From assembly GCF_017743735.1 (NCBI RefSeq), contig NZ_JAGHRO010000004.1:248001-312000 (forward strand): a stretch of DNA of 64,000 nucleotides. Direction: 5' to 3'. The DNA is from Shimia sp. R9_2. Lineage in GTDB: Bacteria > Pseudomonadota > Alphaproteobacteria > Rhodobacterales > Rhodobacteraceae. Under the pieces are notes generated by a model. It did not search any database. It worked only from the letters and a program-made list of their open reading frames with translations, and was not told where the DNA came from. Positions 43,292-53,294 of the stretch are shown here, one piece after another. Both the position numbers and the translations under genes were made by a program. Position 1 is the stretch's first letter. Each line of letters opens with the position of its first letter.

Positions 43292-44545
43292 TCAGTCGGC
43301 GGTGCGGCCTTCGGTGTCAGACATGTCAAAGCCCAGATGGCGCGCCACGGTCTGCACGTCTTTGTCGCCCCGACCACACATGTTCATCACGATGATATGG
43401 TCCTTGGGCATGTCACCTGCGATCTTCATCACATGGGCCAACGCATGGCTTGGCTCCAGCGCCGGGATGATGCCTTCCATCGCACAGGAGAACTGGAACG
43501 CTTCCAGCGCCTCTTTGTCGGTGATGGAAACATACTGCGCGCGGCCCGTGTCATTCAGCCAGCTGTGCTCCGGCCCGATACCCGGATAATCGAGACCAGC
43601 AGAGATCGAATAGCCTTCAAGGATCTGACCATCGTCATCCTGCAACAGATAGGTGCGGTTGCCATGCAGCACGCCCGGGCGGCCACCGGTCAGCGACGCG
43701 CAGTGCTCCATCTTCTCATCCACACCACGGCCACCGGCCTCAACGCCGATGATGTTGACGGATGGATCATCAAGGAACGGGTAGAACAGGCCCATCGCGT
43801 TGGAGCCGCCACCGATTGCCGCAATCACAGTGTCCGGCAGACGGCCTTCGCCTTCCTGCTCTGCAAGCTGCCAGCGCACTTCCTTGCCGATGATGGATTG
43901 GAAATCACGCACCATCGCCGGATAGGGGTGTGGGCCAGCCACCGTGCCGATGCAGTAGAATGTGTCGCGCACATTGGTCACCCAGTCACGCAGCGCATCG
44001 TTCATAGCGTCTTTCAGCGTGCCACGGCCGGAGGTCACAGGTACCACTTCCGCACCCAGAAGACGCATGCGGAACACGTTTGGCGCCTGACGCTGCACAT
44101 CATGCGCGCCCATATAGACCACGCACTTGAGGCCAAATTTCGCACAGACAGTGGCGGTCGCCACACCATGCTGGCCTGCACCGGTTTCAGCAATGATGCG
44201 GGTCTTGCCCATGCGGCGCGCCAGAATGATCTGGCCCAGCACGTTGTTCACCTTATGCGCGCCGGTGTGGTTCAGCTCGTCACGCTTCAGATAGATCTTC
44301 GCGCCGCCCAGCTCTTCGGTGATGCGGGAGGCGAAATACAGCGGGCTTGGGCGGCCCACATAGTGTTTCCACAGGTCATCCATCTCCGCCCAGAAGGTCG
44401 GATCATCCTTGGCCTTTTCATATTCCGCTTCCAGATCCAGGATCAGCGGCATCAGCGTCTCACTGACAAACCGCCCGCCAAAATCGCCAAACCGGCCGTT
44501 TTCGTCTGGGCCAGTCATAAAGCTGTTGAAAAGATCGTTGGACAT
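43292..44545 (-). CDS. trpB: Tryptophan synthase beta chain
   Basis: TrpB joins indole and serine to tryptophan with PLP, in a complex with TrpA. The 417-residue protein has the classic blocks [39 protein letters not shown] (PLP lysine), [39 protein letters not shown] and [20 protein letters not shown] precedes the ATG. trpA is not adjacent; the upstream genes on the same strand are a small ABM-like gene, trpF and lapA, the usual roseobacter arrangement. Confidence 0.98.
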   Translation of the reverse strand: MSNDLFNSFMTGPDENGRFGDFGGRFVSETLMPLILDLEAEYEKAKDDPTFWAEMDDLWKHYVGRPSPLYFASRITEELGGAKIYLKRDELNHTGAHKVNNVLGQIILARRMGKTRIIAETGAGQHGVATATVCAKFGLKCVVYMGAHDVQRQAPNVFRMRLLGAEVVPVTSGRGTLKDAMNDALRDWVTNVRDTFYCIGTVAGPHPYPAMVRDFQSIIGKEVRWQLAEQEGEGRLPDTVIAAIGGGSNAMGLFYPFLDDPSVNIIGVEAGGRGVDEKMEHCASLTGGRPGVLHGNRTYLLQDDDGQILEGYSISAGLDYPGIGPEHSWLNDTGRAQYVSITDKEALEAFQFSCAMEGIIPALEPSHALAHVMKIAGDMPKDHIIVMNMCGRGDKDVQTVARHLGFDMSDTEGRTAD

Positions 44546-44640
44546 TCAGGTCTCTCCCACGGTGTTTGAATTGTTCTTAGGGGGGTGGATCGGGATTTGC
44601 CACCCCAATCTGGATGCGATCCCGCTGGTAACGTGAGGTG

Positions 44641-45006
44641 TCAGACCATCATCACAGGCATTTGCCGCTGCAAAGGCGCTGGCAGGGCGGCATACCATGC
44701 CGACAACGCCACCTCGCGCTCCGGCATGGCCTCACTTTCAAAGACATGAAACCGCGAGGCCTCGGTGAGCCGCTCCCGCATCCGCAGCGCCATCCGATGT
44801 GGCCCGGTGGTGGCAAAGCGTTTGATGTCTTCCGCGCGCTGCCAGACGGTGAGAGAAAAGAAATGGCTCGCATAGGGGAACACTTCGGCATGCAGGTTGC
44901 CCGCAGAACGCTTCGTATGGCGCAGCGACAGGATCGCCACCGCCACAAACCGCGGCGTATCCCACCAATGTCTGAGCTTTGCCGCCCCGATCGCCACCAT
45001 CACCAT
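44641..45006 (-). CDS. Hypothetical protein, probable dimeric alpha/beta-barrel fold
   Basis: The 121-residue protein lies between trpF and trpB on the same strand. Blocks such as FVAVAILSLRHTKRSAG, HAEVFPYASHFFSLTVWQ and EDIKRFATTGPHRMAL resemble small ABM-fold proteins (DUF3291 and spheroidene-monooxygenase-like proteins), which often bind heme or small organics. AAAAGGGG lies about eight bases before the ATG. Nothing in it points to tryptophan synthesis, and the assignment to this fold is only from the pattern of strands and helices. Confidence 0.65.
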   Translation of the reverse strand: MVMVAIGAAKLRHWWDTPRFVAVAILSLRHTKRSAGNLHAEVFPYASHFFSLTVWQRAEDIKRFATTGPHRMALRMRERLTEASRFHVFESEAMPEREVALSAWYAALPAPLQRQMPVMMV

Positions 45007-45073
45007 CTGCGCATCCCCTTTTGCTGGGAATACGCAGCGGCATGGCGCTCAGACCATAGAATTTTTTCGGGTT

Positions 45074-45718
45074 TTAAATGGCGCTCAGCGCTGCCTTCAT
45101 AAAGGCCTGCATCATGCCGACATCTTTCACACCGGGCGCGCTTTCCACACCGGAGGAGAGGTCCACCTGCCGCGCACCGGTCATCCGGATCGCCTCGGCC
45201 ACATTGTCGACCGTCAGGCCACCGGCCAGCAGCCATGGGCAAGGCCAGTACTTCCGGTTCACCAGCCGCCAGTCAAAGGCCAGCCCGTTGCCGCCGGGCA
45301 AGACCGCATCTTTGGGGGCTTTGGCATCCACCAGCAACTGATCTGCGACGCTGCCGAAGGCTTCAATCTGCGCCACATCCGCCGCCTCTGCGATGCCAAT
45401 CGCCTTGATCACCGGCAGACCAAACCGCGCTTTGACCTCGGCCACCCGCTCCGGAGTTTCTTTGCCATGCAGCTGCAGGAAATCGAGCGGCACCTTGTCG
45501 ACAAGCGCTTCCAGAAAAGCGTCGTCCACATTCACCACAAGTCCCACTTTGCCCACGCCCACAGGCGTCGCAAGGCACAGCTCACGCGCCCGCTCAAAAT
45601 CCACATAGCGTGGTGATTTGGCAAAAAAGTTGAGACCGATATAGGCCGCGCCCGCCTCAGCCGCCGCGACCACATGCTCAGGCTCTTTCAGCCCGCAAAT
45701 CTTGACCCGAATATCCAT
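45074..45718 (-). CDS. trpF: Phosphoribosylanthranilate isomerase
   Basis: TrpF converts N-phosphoribosylanthranilate to CdRP in tryptophan synthesis. The 214-residue TIM barrel starts [12 protein letters not shown] (catalytic Cys), continues with [23 protein letters not shown] (catalytic Asp in the barrel), [11 protein letters not shown] and [14 protein letters not shown]. It is on the same strand as lapA upstream and the ABM-like gene and trpB downstream, with small gaps, so it is likely part of the same transcript. Confidence 0.97.
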   Translation of the reverse strand: MDIRVKICGLKEPEHVVAAAEAGAAYIGLNFFAKSPRYVDFERARELCLATPVGVGKVGLVVNVDDAFLEALVDKVPLDFLQLHGKETPERVAEVKARFGLPVIKAIGIAEAADVAQIEAFGSVADQLLVDAKAPKDAVLPGGNGLAFDWRLVNRKYWPCPWLLAGGLTVDNVAEAIRMTGARQVDLSSGVESAPGVKDVGMMQAFMKAALSAI

Positions 45719-45757
45719 GAGACCGCCCTACCGCAGTTGCCACGCAAAGCAAAGGGT

Positions 45758-46108
45758 TCAGCTTGCCTCATCCAGCAGCGCCAGAACTTCGTCTTTTTTT
45801 TCAGCCTCACGGCCTTTCAGACGACGCACTTCGCGTTTGGTCTGGTGCAGCTCGCGCTCCGCTTTGGTCTTGTCAGACCGCATGCGGTGCTCCCGCATCC
45901 ACTCCCAGACAAAGCCGACCAGCAGGCCGACCACAATTGCCCCGAGGATCACGAGGAACAAAGGCAATTCGATGCTGTGGTTGAGCCCCGCCAGATCGCT
46001 CAATGCTTGTGGCAAGAGCGTCAGCGTGACGAGATCCCGATTGGCCAACGCCACCGAGATGAGTGCGGCGCCAAGGGCGCCGAGAAAGGCATAGCGAATG
46101 TAGCGCAT
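45758..46108 (-). CDS. LapA-family membrane protein (DUF1049)
   Basis: The 116-residue protein has two membrane helices (about 5-24 and 48-70, LFLVILGAIVVGLLVGFVW) and a cytoplasmic coiled-coil tail (about 75-110, KAERELHQTKREVRRLKGRE). This is the lipopolysaccharide assembly protein A (LapA/DUF1049) layout. In enteric bacteria LapA and LapB control LPS synthesis through FtsH; no lapB is adjacent here. It begins three bases after the ihfB stop codon, a tight operon. Confidence 0.88.
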   Translation of the reverse strand: MRYIRYAFLGALGAALISVALANRDLVTLTLLPQALSDLAGLNHSIELPLFLVILGAIVVGLLVGFVWEWMREHRMRSDKTKAERELHQTKREVRRLKGREAEKKDEVLALLDEAS

Positions 46109-46111
46109 GGC

Positions 46112-46393
46112 TTACTTTCCGTTTAGTCGGTCCCGCAACAACTTGCCGGTCTTAAAGAACGGCACGTGCTTTTCTTCTACGTCCACCGACTCCCCCGTGC
46201 GCGGGTTGCGCCCGGTGCGGGCCTCGCGCTGTTTTACGGAAAAAGCGCCAAAACCGCGCAGTTCCACGCGGTCTCCCCGGCTCATGGCTTCGGTGATTTC
46301 GTCAAATATGGTGTTTACAATGCGCTCAACATCGCGCTGAAACAAATGAGGATTTTCGTCTGCAATTTTTTGAATCAATTCCGAACGGATCAT
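46112..46393 (-). CDS. ihfB: Integration host factor beta subunit
   Basis: IHF is a heterodimer that bends DNA at specific sites in recombination, replication and transcription. The 93-residue protein matches the beta subunit: [52 protein letters not shown], the RNP-like arm [18 protein letters not shown] and the final [12 protein letters not shown]. It heads an apparent operon with lapA, trpF and trpB. The alpha subunit gene is not in this window. Confidence 0.96.
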   Translation of the reverse strand: MIRSELIQKIADENPHLFQRDVERIVNTIFDEITEAMSRGDRVELRGFGAFSVKQREARTGRNPRTGESVDVEEKHVPFFKTGKLLRDRLNGK

Positions 46394-46684
46394 CGGTGTC
46401 TATCTCCCTGAGGGCGTGCAGGTCTTACCGCGTGCATCTCTCTGACTATAGGAAGAAAGCGGCTCAACGGAAACGGAAACCCGATGCCCGATGGTGGAAA
46501 ACCGCTCAAATCCACAGAAATTGCATGGTCAGGCCGCTATTTCTGACAGTTTCCAACAAAGCGCAAGCCCCCTTTTGACACCCACCCTCTGCCGCAGCGC
46601 GGCAAGAACCCTTTGATTCGCAACAGAAAGCCGCGCTTTCCGCAGGGTTACCCTCTTCTGTGATAAAGCAGAGGTGATCGTAGT

Positions 46685-47965
46685 TTAATGCATGCACGCC
46701 TTGATCCGCCGCACCATCCACCAAACCAGCGCCACCACCACCGGGGTCAGCATGGCCGTCATCATGCCTTTGCTCAGGCCCAATGGCCCCGACAGCGGGT
46801 AAACCACATATCCGGCCAGCGACACCGCATAGTAGCTGATCGCCACCACCGACAGCCCCTCCACAGTCTCCTGCAACCGAAGCGCGAGGTCCGCACGCCG
46901 GTCCATGCTGGCCAGCAAAGCTTGGTTTTCCGCCGAACGGGCGACCTCCACCTTGGTGCGCAACAGCTGCGCCGCCCGCCCCACGCGCTCCGCCAAAGAT
47001 TGCAAGCGGCTCTGGCTATGTTTCACCGTCCGCATCGCCGGATCATAGCGCCGCGTCATAAACTCCCGAAACGTCTGCCGCCCCTGAAACCGCTCCTCCC
47101 GCAGCACATCAATCCGCTGAAACACAATCGTTTCATAAGCCCCGGTGGCCCCAAACCGGAAAGAGGTGTCCGCGATCAGACGCTCCAGATCACCGGACAG
47201 CTCCAGCAGGCTTTGCAGCGTCGCCGCCGCGTCGCCTTCCTCACTGCGCAACCGCCCCATCAGACGCCCCGCATCCGCCTCCAGCGCTCCCAGCTCTCCG
47301 GAAATGGCCTTCACCCGGAAATAGCCCAGCATCGACATGCACTTATAGGTCTCTATCTCGCACAAACGCTGTACCACACGGCCCACGCGCCGCGCACCGG
47401 TGTCAGGCGCCACAAACACCGCCATACACTGATGGCCATTGGCCGCGATACGAAAATCCGTCGCCACCACGCAGGAGCCATCCAGCACATAGTTCATGGC
47501 CACCGCTTCCTGCAGAAACCAACTGTCGATCTGCGTATTGATCTCGGCCTCATCGGGCATCGGCGCCACACGGATCATTGCCGAGGTCACCCGCTGCCCC
47601 GGTGCAGCCGCCAGCCAATCTGTTGGAAACACATCAAAATCCACCGGATCAAACGCCCGCGCGCTCAGCTGCGGCAAAAACACCGTGTAGGTCACAAACT
47701 CCGCATGCTGCTCCCACTTCAACGTGTCCCGTCCAATCTGACAGGTGAAATGGGTCGCCTCCGGATTGGGATGCGCCACCCCAAACCGGTCCAGCAGATC
47801 AATCAGATGCGCCCGCGCGGCCTCTCCCCCGGTGCCCAGATGATCCGGCGCGATCCGCCACGCCACAAAAACCGCGCGGCAAGGCACATCCAAAGTTGGA
47901 AACGGGCGCGCATGCAGCTCATTGGCAAGCTTGTAGCGCAAAGGGTCATCCTTGATCGGCGTCAT
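46685..47965 (-). CDS. DUF3422 family membrane protein
   Basis: The 426-residue protein matches DUF3422, a proteobacterial family of unknown function. The N terminus has the signature LANELHARPFP, then TDFRIAANGHQCMAVFV and YKCMSMLGYFRVK. A helical part (about 240-360) precedes two C-terminal membrane helices (about 372-395, YYAVSLAGYVVYPL; and 400-420, VVVALVWWMV). The bulk should face the cytoplasm. It lies 291 bases upstream of ihfB with no clear terminator between. Confidence 0.88.
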   Translation of the reverse strand: MTPIKDDPLRYKLANELHARPFPTLDVPCRAVFVAWRIAPDHLGTGGEAARAHLIDLLDRFGVAHPNPEATHFTCQIGRDTLKWEQHAEFVTYTVFLPQLSARAFDPVDFDVFPTDWLAAAPGQRVTSAMIRVAPMPDEAEINTQIDSWFLQEAVAMNYVLDGSCVVATDFRIAANGHQCMAVFVAPDTGARRVGRVVQRLCEIETYKCMSMLGYFRVKAISGELGALEADAGRLMGRLRSEEGDAAATLQSLLELSGDLERLIADTSFRFGATGAYETIVFQRIDVLREERFQGRQTFREFMTRRYDPAMRTVKHSQSRLQSLAERVGRAAQLLRTKVEVARSAENQALLASMDRRADLALRLQETVEGLSVVAISYYAVSLAGYVVYPLSGPLGLSKGMMTAMLTPVVVALVWWMVRRIKACMH

Positions 47966-48167
47966 GGCGGGCTCCGTGTGACAGTCGGCGCACTATACGA
48001 CAGAAACCCAAGACATCAATTACTCTTTTATTTCAGCATGTTACGTGAATACCGCAGTATACAAACCGCGCTATCCCCTTGATTTGGGCATGTTTTGCCG
48101 CGGCCGAAGACATCAAGCCGCGTGAAGCACCACCCAACAGCGCATAATCGCAAACAGGTTTTGCCGC

Positions 48168-48533
48168 TCACGCCGTAGGGGCCGTCGGCTCCCAAAGCTC
48201 AATCGGATTGCCTTCCGGGTCATGTATGCGGGCAAATTTGCCCACCTCGCTGTCCCAGTCCGTATGGGTCTCCACCGCGATCCCCGCCGCCTCCAACTGC
48301 GCCGTCATGGCCGCCAGATCATCCACACGAAAGTTGATCATCCACTGCTTTTCGTCATTGCCGAAATAATCTGTGTTCTGCGCAAAGGGCGCAAACACCG
48401 TAAAGCCCTCACGCTGTTTCCAGGGCATGGGGTTGAGCTGGTTCACCCCCAAATGGGTCTCATACCACGCCCCCAACGCCTCAGGATCGCGCGCCCGAAA
48501 AAACACGCCGCCTATGCCATTCACCTTCTCCAT
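48168..48533 (-). CDS. VOC-family protein (glyoxalase/dioxygenase fold)
   Basis: The 121-residue protein is a single vicinal-oxygen-chelate domain pair: IGGVFFRARDPEALGAWYETHLG in the first module and MINFRVDDLAAMTAQLEAAGIAV with IHDPEGNPIELWEP in the second, where the last Glu would be a metal ligand. AGGAGGTG lies five bases before the ATG at 48533. Family members include glyoxalases, extradiol dioxygenases and antibiotic-resistance proteins; the substrate cannot be read from the sequence. Monocistronic. Confidence 0.9.
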   Translation of the reverse strand: MEKVNGIGGVFFRARDPEALGAWYETHLGVNQLNPMPWKQREGFTVFAPFAQNTDYFGNDEKQWMINFRVDDLAAMTAQLEAAGIAVETHTDWDSEVGKFARIHDPEGNPIELWEPTAPTA

Positions 48534-48688
48534 GATGCACCTCCTGTCAGGAGGATAGCGCTGATTGCTCCCCACTTGGCAAAATAAAACCTATAGATGA
48601 AACCGATTGAGGGTAGTTCGCCCAAATTATTGCCACATTCTCTTGCAATAAGGGCGACGTTATACCCGAATGAAAGTTGGTAGACCCC

Positions 48689-49177
48689 ATGCCTCCCACC
48701 CCGGAACCCTCGACAAACGCTGCAGAATTCCTTCAAGAAATTCAGGGAAGATATGTATACCGCACATGGTTTAGACGCGTTTCTTTAGGTTATTTTTTGT
48801 TTTTTGTTGTTATTGGCCTAAGCCTAGGAATTGGTCTGTTAATAGATCCCCCGACCTCGAACTACGAACGTTCTAAGCAGTTTTTTGTTGTCATTTGCTC
48901 TCCGCTTGCTGCCTGGATGTTTTTCATCCAATACCGAAAACTCCGCGAGATTTTGGTCGATAGTACTGGCATCCGCATCGAGCCTCTGGGCGTATACTTT
49001 GCAGCGGACCAAATAGAAAAAATCCGCTGCGTAGGAAAATCTACGGGAAAAGGAGGGCAGCTAAAGATGAAGTTAAAAGAGCCGCGCCTTCTTCTCAATC
49101 CTGGAGGATGGTCCTTCAGGGACACGGCAACCGTCGCGTTCAGCGCGCGAATTCTGAGACAAGAGCAGAGTAGGTAG
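48689..49177 (+). CDS. AT-rich membrane protein with PH-like domain
   Basis: The 162-residue protein has two membrane helices (about 34-54 and 68-86) followed by a beta-rich cytoplasmic part (about 92-145: LVDSTGIRIEPLGVYFAADQIEKIRCV, GGQLKMKLKEPRLLL) that resembles bacterial PH-like domains. Base composition is markedly more AT-rich than the window around it (several runs of T at 48790-48815). The ATG at 48689 has no strong ribosome site; the TTG at 48677 is an alternative. Family not identified. A similar design is seen in the gene at 62088. Confidence 0.7.
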   Translation: MPPTPEPSTNAAEFLQEIQGRYVYRTWFRRVSLGYFLFFVVIGLSLGIGLLIDPPTSNYERSKQFFVVICSPLAAWMFFIQYRKLREILVDSTGIRIEPLGVYFAADQIEKIRCVGKSTGKGGQLKMKLKEPRLLLNPGGWSFRDTATVAFSARILRQEQSR

Positions 49178-49310
49178 AGCTATTGCGTCTCCTTCTCTGA
49201 AGAGTGCGAACAAACATCGACTTACAACGCGTGGCCCCGCCGCCCCCAGCGCATTCTCATTCCCCAAATATCCCCGCCGGAGGCATCCCACAGCGCGGCG
49301 CAGACCCGCC

Positions 49311-49339
49311 AAAAGAAAAGGCGCCCCAACCGGAGCGCC
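49311..49339 (-). terminator. Rho-independent terminator of pntB
   Basis: On the minus strand GGCGCTCC and GGGGCGCC pair (one wobble) around GGTT, followed by TTTTCTTTT, about 27 bases after the pntB stop codon. Confidence 0.78.
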
Positions 49340-49365
49340 TTCCTTATCTTCACTGTACCGATTGA

Positions 49366-50805
49366 TCACTCAATCATGGTCAGCAGCTTGTCCAGGCTCG
49401 CTTTCGCGTCACCGTAGAACATCCGGGTGTTCTCTTTGAAGAACAGCGGGTTCTCGATGCCGGAGTAGCCGGTGCCCTGCCCCCGCTTGGAGACAAACAC
49501 CTGTTTCGCTTTCCAGCATTCCAGAACTGGCATGCCTGCAATCGGGCTGTTCGGATCTTCTTGGGCTGCCGGGTTCACGATGTCGTTGGAACCGATCACG
49601 ATGGCCACATCCGTTTCCGGGAAGTCATCATTGATCTCATCCATCTCCAGCACGATGTCATAAGGCACTTTGGCTTCCGCCAGCAGCACGTTCATGTGGC
49701 CTGGCAGACGGCCTGCAACCGGGTGGATCGCAAAGCGCACGTTCTTGCCCTTGGCGCGCAGACGACGGGTCAGCTCCGCCACATTCTGCTGCGCCTGTGC
49801 CACCGCCATGCCGTAGCCCGGGATGATCACAACGCTGTCTGCGTCATCCAGTGCTGCGGCCACACCGTCAGCCTCAATCGCGATCTGCTCGCCTTCCACT
49901 TCCATGGCCGGACCGGATGCGCCACCAAAGCCGCCCAGGATCACCGACACAAAGGAGCGGTTCATCGCCTTACACATGATGTAGGACAGGATCGCACCCG
50001 AGGAGCCCACCAGCGCACCCACAACGATCAGCAGATCGTTGCCAAGGGAGAAGCCGATCGCCGCTGCCGCCCAGCCGGAGTAGCTGTTCAGCATGGAGAC
50101 AACCACCGGCATGTCCGCGCCACCGATGCCCATGATCAGGTGGTAGCCGATGAACAGCGCCGCAATGGTCAGGATCAACAGCGGGAAGATGCCGCCGGAG
50201 TTCAGATACCAGATCAGGCAGAGCAGCGAGAGCGCAGCCGCACCGGCATTGAGCATATGGCCACCGGGCAGTTTTTCGGCTGCAGAGGTCACACGGCCAG
50301 ACAGCTTGCCATAGGCGATCACGGAACCGGTGAAGGTCACCGCACCGATCCACACACCAAGGGACAGCTCAACATAGAGAATATTGATTTCCGCCGCAGA
50401 CTTCTTTGCGATCAGCTGGCCAAAGGCGCCCAGCTCTTTCACCGCATCGCCGCCAGCAGCCACAGCTGCCGCCGCGTTGCCGATCTCAAAGTGCGCGTTG
50501 AAGCCCACAAACACAGCGGCCAGACCGACCAGCGCGTGCATGCCTGCCACCAGTTCCGGCATCTGGGTCATTTCAACCTTGGACGCCAGCTGATAGCCGA
50601 TCAGGCCACCACCGATGATCAGCGGCACCGACAGGAGCCACAGACCGGAACCCGGCCCGATGAGGGTCGCAAACACCGCCAGCGCCATGCCGACAATGCC
50701 ATACCACACAGCGCGTTTCGCGCTTTCCTGATTGCTCAGACCACCCAGAGAGAGGATGAAAAGGACAGCGGCAACAACATAGGCCGCAGTAGTAAATCCA
50801 ATCAT
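49366..50805 (-). CDS. pntB: NAD(P) transhydrogenase, beta subunit
   Basis: PntB is the membrane/NADP-binding subunit of the proton-translocating transhydrogenase that makes NADPH from NADH. The 479-residue protein has about nine membrane helices (residues 1-260) and then domain III with the NADP site ([70 protein letters not shown]). It follows pntA on the same strand with a 13-base gap and ends at a terminator. Confidence 0.97.
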   Translation of the reverse strand: MIGFTTAAYVVAAVLFILSLGGLSNQESAKRAVWYGIVGMALAVFATLIGPGSGLWLLSVPLIIGGGLIGYQLASKVEMTQMPELVAGMHALVGLAAVFVGFNAHFEIGNAAAAVAAGGDAVKELGAFGQLIAKKSAAEINILYVELSLGVWIGAVTFTGSVIAYGKLSGRVTSAAEKLPGGHMLNAGAAALSLLCLIWYLNSGGIFPLLILTIAALFIGYHLIMGIGGADMPVVVSMLNSYSGWAAAAIGFSLGNDLLIVVGALVGSSGAILSYIMCKAMNRSFVSVILGGFGGASGPAMEVEGEQIAIEADGVAAALDDADSVVIIPGYGMAVAQAQQNVAELTRRLRAKGKNVRFAIHPVAGRLPGHMNVLLAEAKVPYDIVLEMDEINDDFPETDVAIVIGSNDIVNPAAQEDPNSPIAGMPVLECWKAKQVFVSKRGQGTGYSGIENPLFFKENTRMFYGDAKASLDKLLTMIE

Positions 50806-50818
50806 GGTTCTCTACTCC

Positions 50819-52390
50819 TTAGGATTTCTGGAACATGGCGAGCATGCGCCGTGTCACGAGGAAACCGCCGAAGATATTGATCCCGGCCATGAAAACAGAG
50901 AGCGCCGCGAGCAGGATCACGAGGAAGCTCCCCGATCCGATCTGCATCAAAGCACCCAGAATGATGATCGACGAAATCGCGTTTGTGACCGCCATCAGCG
51001 GGGTGTGCAGGCTGTGCGCCACGCCCCAGATCACCTGGAAGCCCACGAAACACGCCAGCACAAACACGATGAAGTGCTGCATGAAGCTTGCCGGGGCCAC
51101 CAGACCAACGAGCAGCATCAGCGCGCCACCCACACCCAGCAGGGTCACCTGCTGTTTGGTCTGCGCTTTGAACGCCGCCACTTCGGCTGCGCGCTTCTCT
51201 TCCGGGGTCAGTTCCGGCACCACCTCTTTGGGCTTGGCCGCAATCGCCTGCACCTTCGGAGGGGGCGGCGGGAAGGTGATCTCACCTTCAAAGGTCACCG
51301 TCGCACCACGGATCACATCGTCTTCCATGTTGTGGTTGACCTGGCCGTCCTTCTCAGGGGTCAGATCGGCCATCATGTGACGGATGTTGGTCGCGTAAAG
51401 GCTGGAGGACTGCGCCGCCATCCGGCTTGGGAAGTCGGTGTAGCCCACAATGGTCACGCCATTGTCGGTCACAACCTTCTCATCAGCTACGGTGCCTTCC
51501 ACGTTGCCGCCGCGCTCTGCTGCGAGGTCAACAATCACGGAACCCGGCTTCATCGCCTCAACCATATCCTTGGTCCAAAGGATTGGTGCTGCGCGGTTCG
51601 GGATCAGCGCGGTGGTGATCACGATGTCCACTTCCGGGGCCAGCTCGCGGAACTTCGCCAGTTGCGCTTCGCGGAATTCATCAGACTGAACAGAGGCATA
51701 GCCGCCGGTGGCCGCGCCATCCGCCTGCTCTTCCTCAAAGTCGAGATAGACAAACTCGGCGCCCATGCTCTCAACCTGCTCCGCCACTTCGGGGCGCACG
51801 TCAAACGCATAGGTGATGGCACCAAGGCTGGTGGAGGTACCAATCGCGGCCAGACCGGCCACACCGGCGCCCACAACCAGCACTTTGGCTGGCGGCACTT
51901 TACCTGCAGCGGTCACCTGACCGGTGAAGAATCGGCCAAAGTTGTTGCCCGCCTCAATCACCGCACGGTAGCCCGCGATATTGGCCATGGAGGACAGCGC
52001 GTCCATCTTCTGGGCGCGGCTGATGCGTGGCACCATTTCCATGGCGATCACATTGGCGCCCTTGGCTTTGGCCGCTTCCATGCCCTCTTCATTGCCCGCA
52101 GGGTTGAAGAAGGAGATCAGCGTTTTGTCGCTGGTCAGACGCTTGAGTTCGGTCGCATCGGGCTGACGCACCTTGGCAACAATATCGACCTCTTTCCAAA
52201 GGCCTGCCGCGGTTTTGATCACCTCGACACCCGCCGCCTCATAGGCCGCATCGGAAAACCCTGCACCTGCGCCTGCACCACTTTCGATGGCACAGTCGTA
52301 GCCCAGTTTCTGGAGCTGTTTGGCCGAGTCCGGAGTCATCGCGACCCGGTTTTCGCCCTCAAACACCTCTTTTGGTGTACCTATTTTCAC
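50819..52390 (-). CDS. pntA: NAD(P) transhydrogenase, alpha subunit
   Basis: PntA carries the NADH-binding domain I and the first membrane helices of transhydrogenase. The 523-residue protein is the single-chain form: domain I has [31 protein letters not shown] (nucleotide loop) and [11 protein letters not shown]; a Pro/Lys-rich linker ([18 protein letters not shown]) leads to four C-terminal helices (about 425-510). Rhodospirillum-type genomes split this into two chains. pntB follows after 13 bases. Repeats in the promoter (52439-52483) may be regulatory. Confidence 0.97.
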   Translation of the reverse strand: MKIGTPKEVFEGENRVAMTPDSAKQLQKLGYDCAIESGAGAGAGFSDAAYEAAGVEVIKTAAGLWKEVDIVAKVRQPDATELKRLTSDKTLISFFNPAGNEEGMEAAKAKGANVIAMEMVPRISRAQKMDALSSMANIAGYRAVIEAGNNFGRFFTGQVTAAGKVPPAKVLVVGAGVAGLAAIGTSTSLGAITYAFDVRPEVAEQVESMGAEFVYLDFEEEQADGAATGGYASVQSDEFREAQLAKFRELAPEVDIVITTALIPNRAAPILWTKDMVEAMKPGSVIVDLAAERGGNVEGTVADEKVVTDNGVTIVGYTDFPSRMAAQSSSLYATNIRHMMADLTPEKDGQVNHNMEDDVIRGATVTFEGEITFPPPPPKVQAIAAKPKEVVPELTPEEKRAAEVAAFKAQTKQQVTLLGVGGALMLLVGLVAPASFMQHFIVFVLACFVGFQVIWGVAHSLHTPLMAVTNAISSIIILGALMQIGSGSFLVILLAALSVFMAGINIFGGFLVTRRMLAMFQKS

Positions 52391-52438
52391 TTTTCTTATC
52401 CCCCTTAAGAGTCAGAGCAATAATGTTTCACGCAGAAC

Positions 52439-52483
52439 ATGCTGCACTTGCATAAAGTTTTAACGCCACCTTTTATGCTGCAC
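52439..52483. promoter_or_regulatory. Paired repeats upstream of pntA
   Basis: ATGCTGCAC occurs twice, at 52439 and 52475, 36 bases apart. Between them GCATAAA (52450-52456) and TTTATGC (52472-52478) form a spaced inverted repeat. They lie 49-93 bases upstream of the pntA start, where an activator or repressor might bind. Confidence 0.4.
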
Positions 52484-52524
52484 AAGCAAACAGGGGCGTC
52501 TGATCTTGCTGCGACGCAACGGCA

Positions 52525-52992
52525 TCACAGCCACCGACGCGTTTTTTCGCAGTATTTCGCGAAATCCATGCGGAATTGACGGCGCAGCCCGTTTTCCTCC
52601 GGGATCACAAAGCGCCGCTCCAGCATCCAAAGGAACAGCGGCACCAGCGGCAGAGACAACACCGCATCCCAATACAGGATAAACCCCGTCAGAATGCACA
52701 TGTCCGCCAGATAAATCGGATTGCGCGAGCGTTTGAAAATCCCGCTCTGCACCAGATGGGCAGGCGTGTGATGCGGGTGAACGGTGGTCTGATGACGGCG
52801 CATCTCCGCAAGCGCCAACACAATCAGGACGCCACCGCCACCCACCAGCAGCCCGCCAAGCAGATCTGCCCACACCAGGCCAAAGCTCAATCCGAAAGGA
52901 AAATATCGCGCCTGAATCCAAGCAATCAGCAGGGCCAACACAAGCCAGACCGGCGGCAGGTCAAAAAACAGCCGTCTTGCGGTCGTTGTCAT
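52525..52992 (-). CDS. Isoprenylcysteine methyltransferase-like membrane protein
   Basis: The 155-residue protein has about four membrane helices (12-30, 38-60, 95-112, 118-130) and the ICMT/PEMT-like block HHTPAHLVQSGIFKRSRNPIYLA followed by ERRFVIPEE and FAKYCEKTRRWL, which bind SAM and the lipid substrate in this family. The ATG at 52992 has GAGGAG seven bases upstream; the open frame to 53205 has no domain signal. Bacterial members probably methylate membrane lipids or other small acceptors. The substrate is not known. Confidence 0.85.
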   Translation of the reverse strand: MTTTARRLFFDLPPVWLVLALLIAWIQARYFPFGLSFGLVWADLLGGLLVGGGGVLIVLALAEMRRHQTTVHPHHTPAHLVQSGIFKRSRNPIYLADMCILTGFILYWDAVLSLPLVPLFLWMLERRFVIPEENGLRRQFRMDFAKYCEKTRRWL

Positions 52993-53294
52993 GCACAGGC
53001 TCCTCATACTGGCTTGCGACGCTTCGTGCGTCTGGATCCGACGCAAAAGCGTCCACTTCGGTTTAGCGATGTCTGGCGTCGGCGCAACGAAACAAAATGC
53101 CACAAGCCCCAAAAAGGACAGAATGTCTGCTGTTTTCAACGAAGTGAAACGTAAACCGCACAAAATTCTGCAGAATCGCGCTGCCGTTCCGGCGCTCTGC
53201 ACCAAATGACGGCGCGGCGTTTGCGGGCGGCACGCTTGTCTGCCCTCCTCAGCCCGCTAGTCTCCTTGTCAAATCGTATGAGGGAGGCATCACA

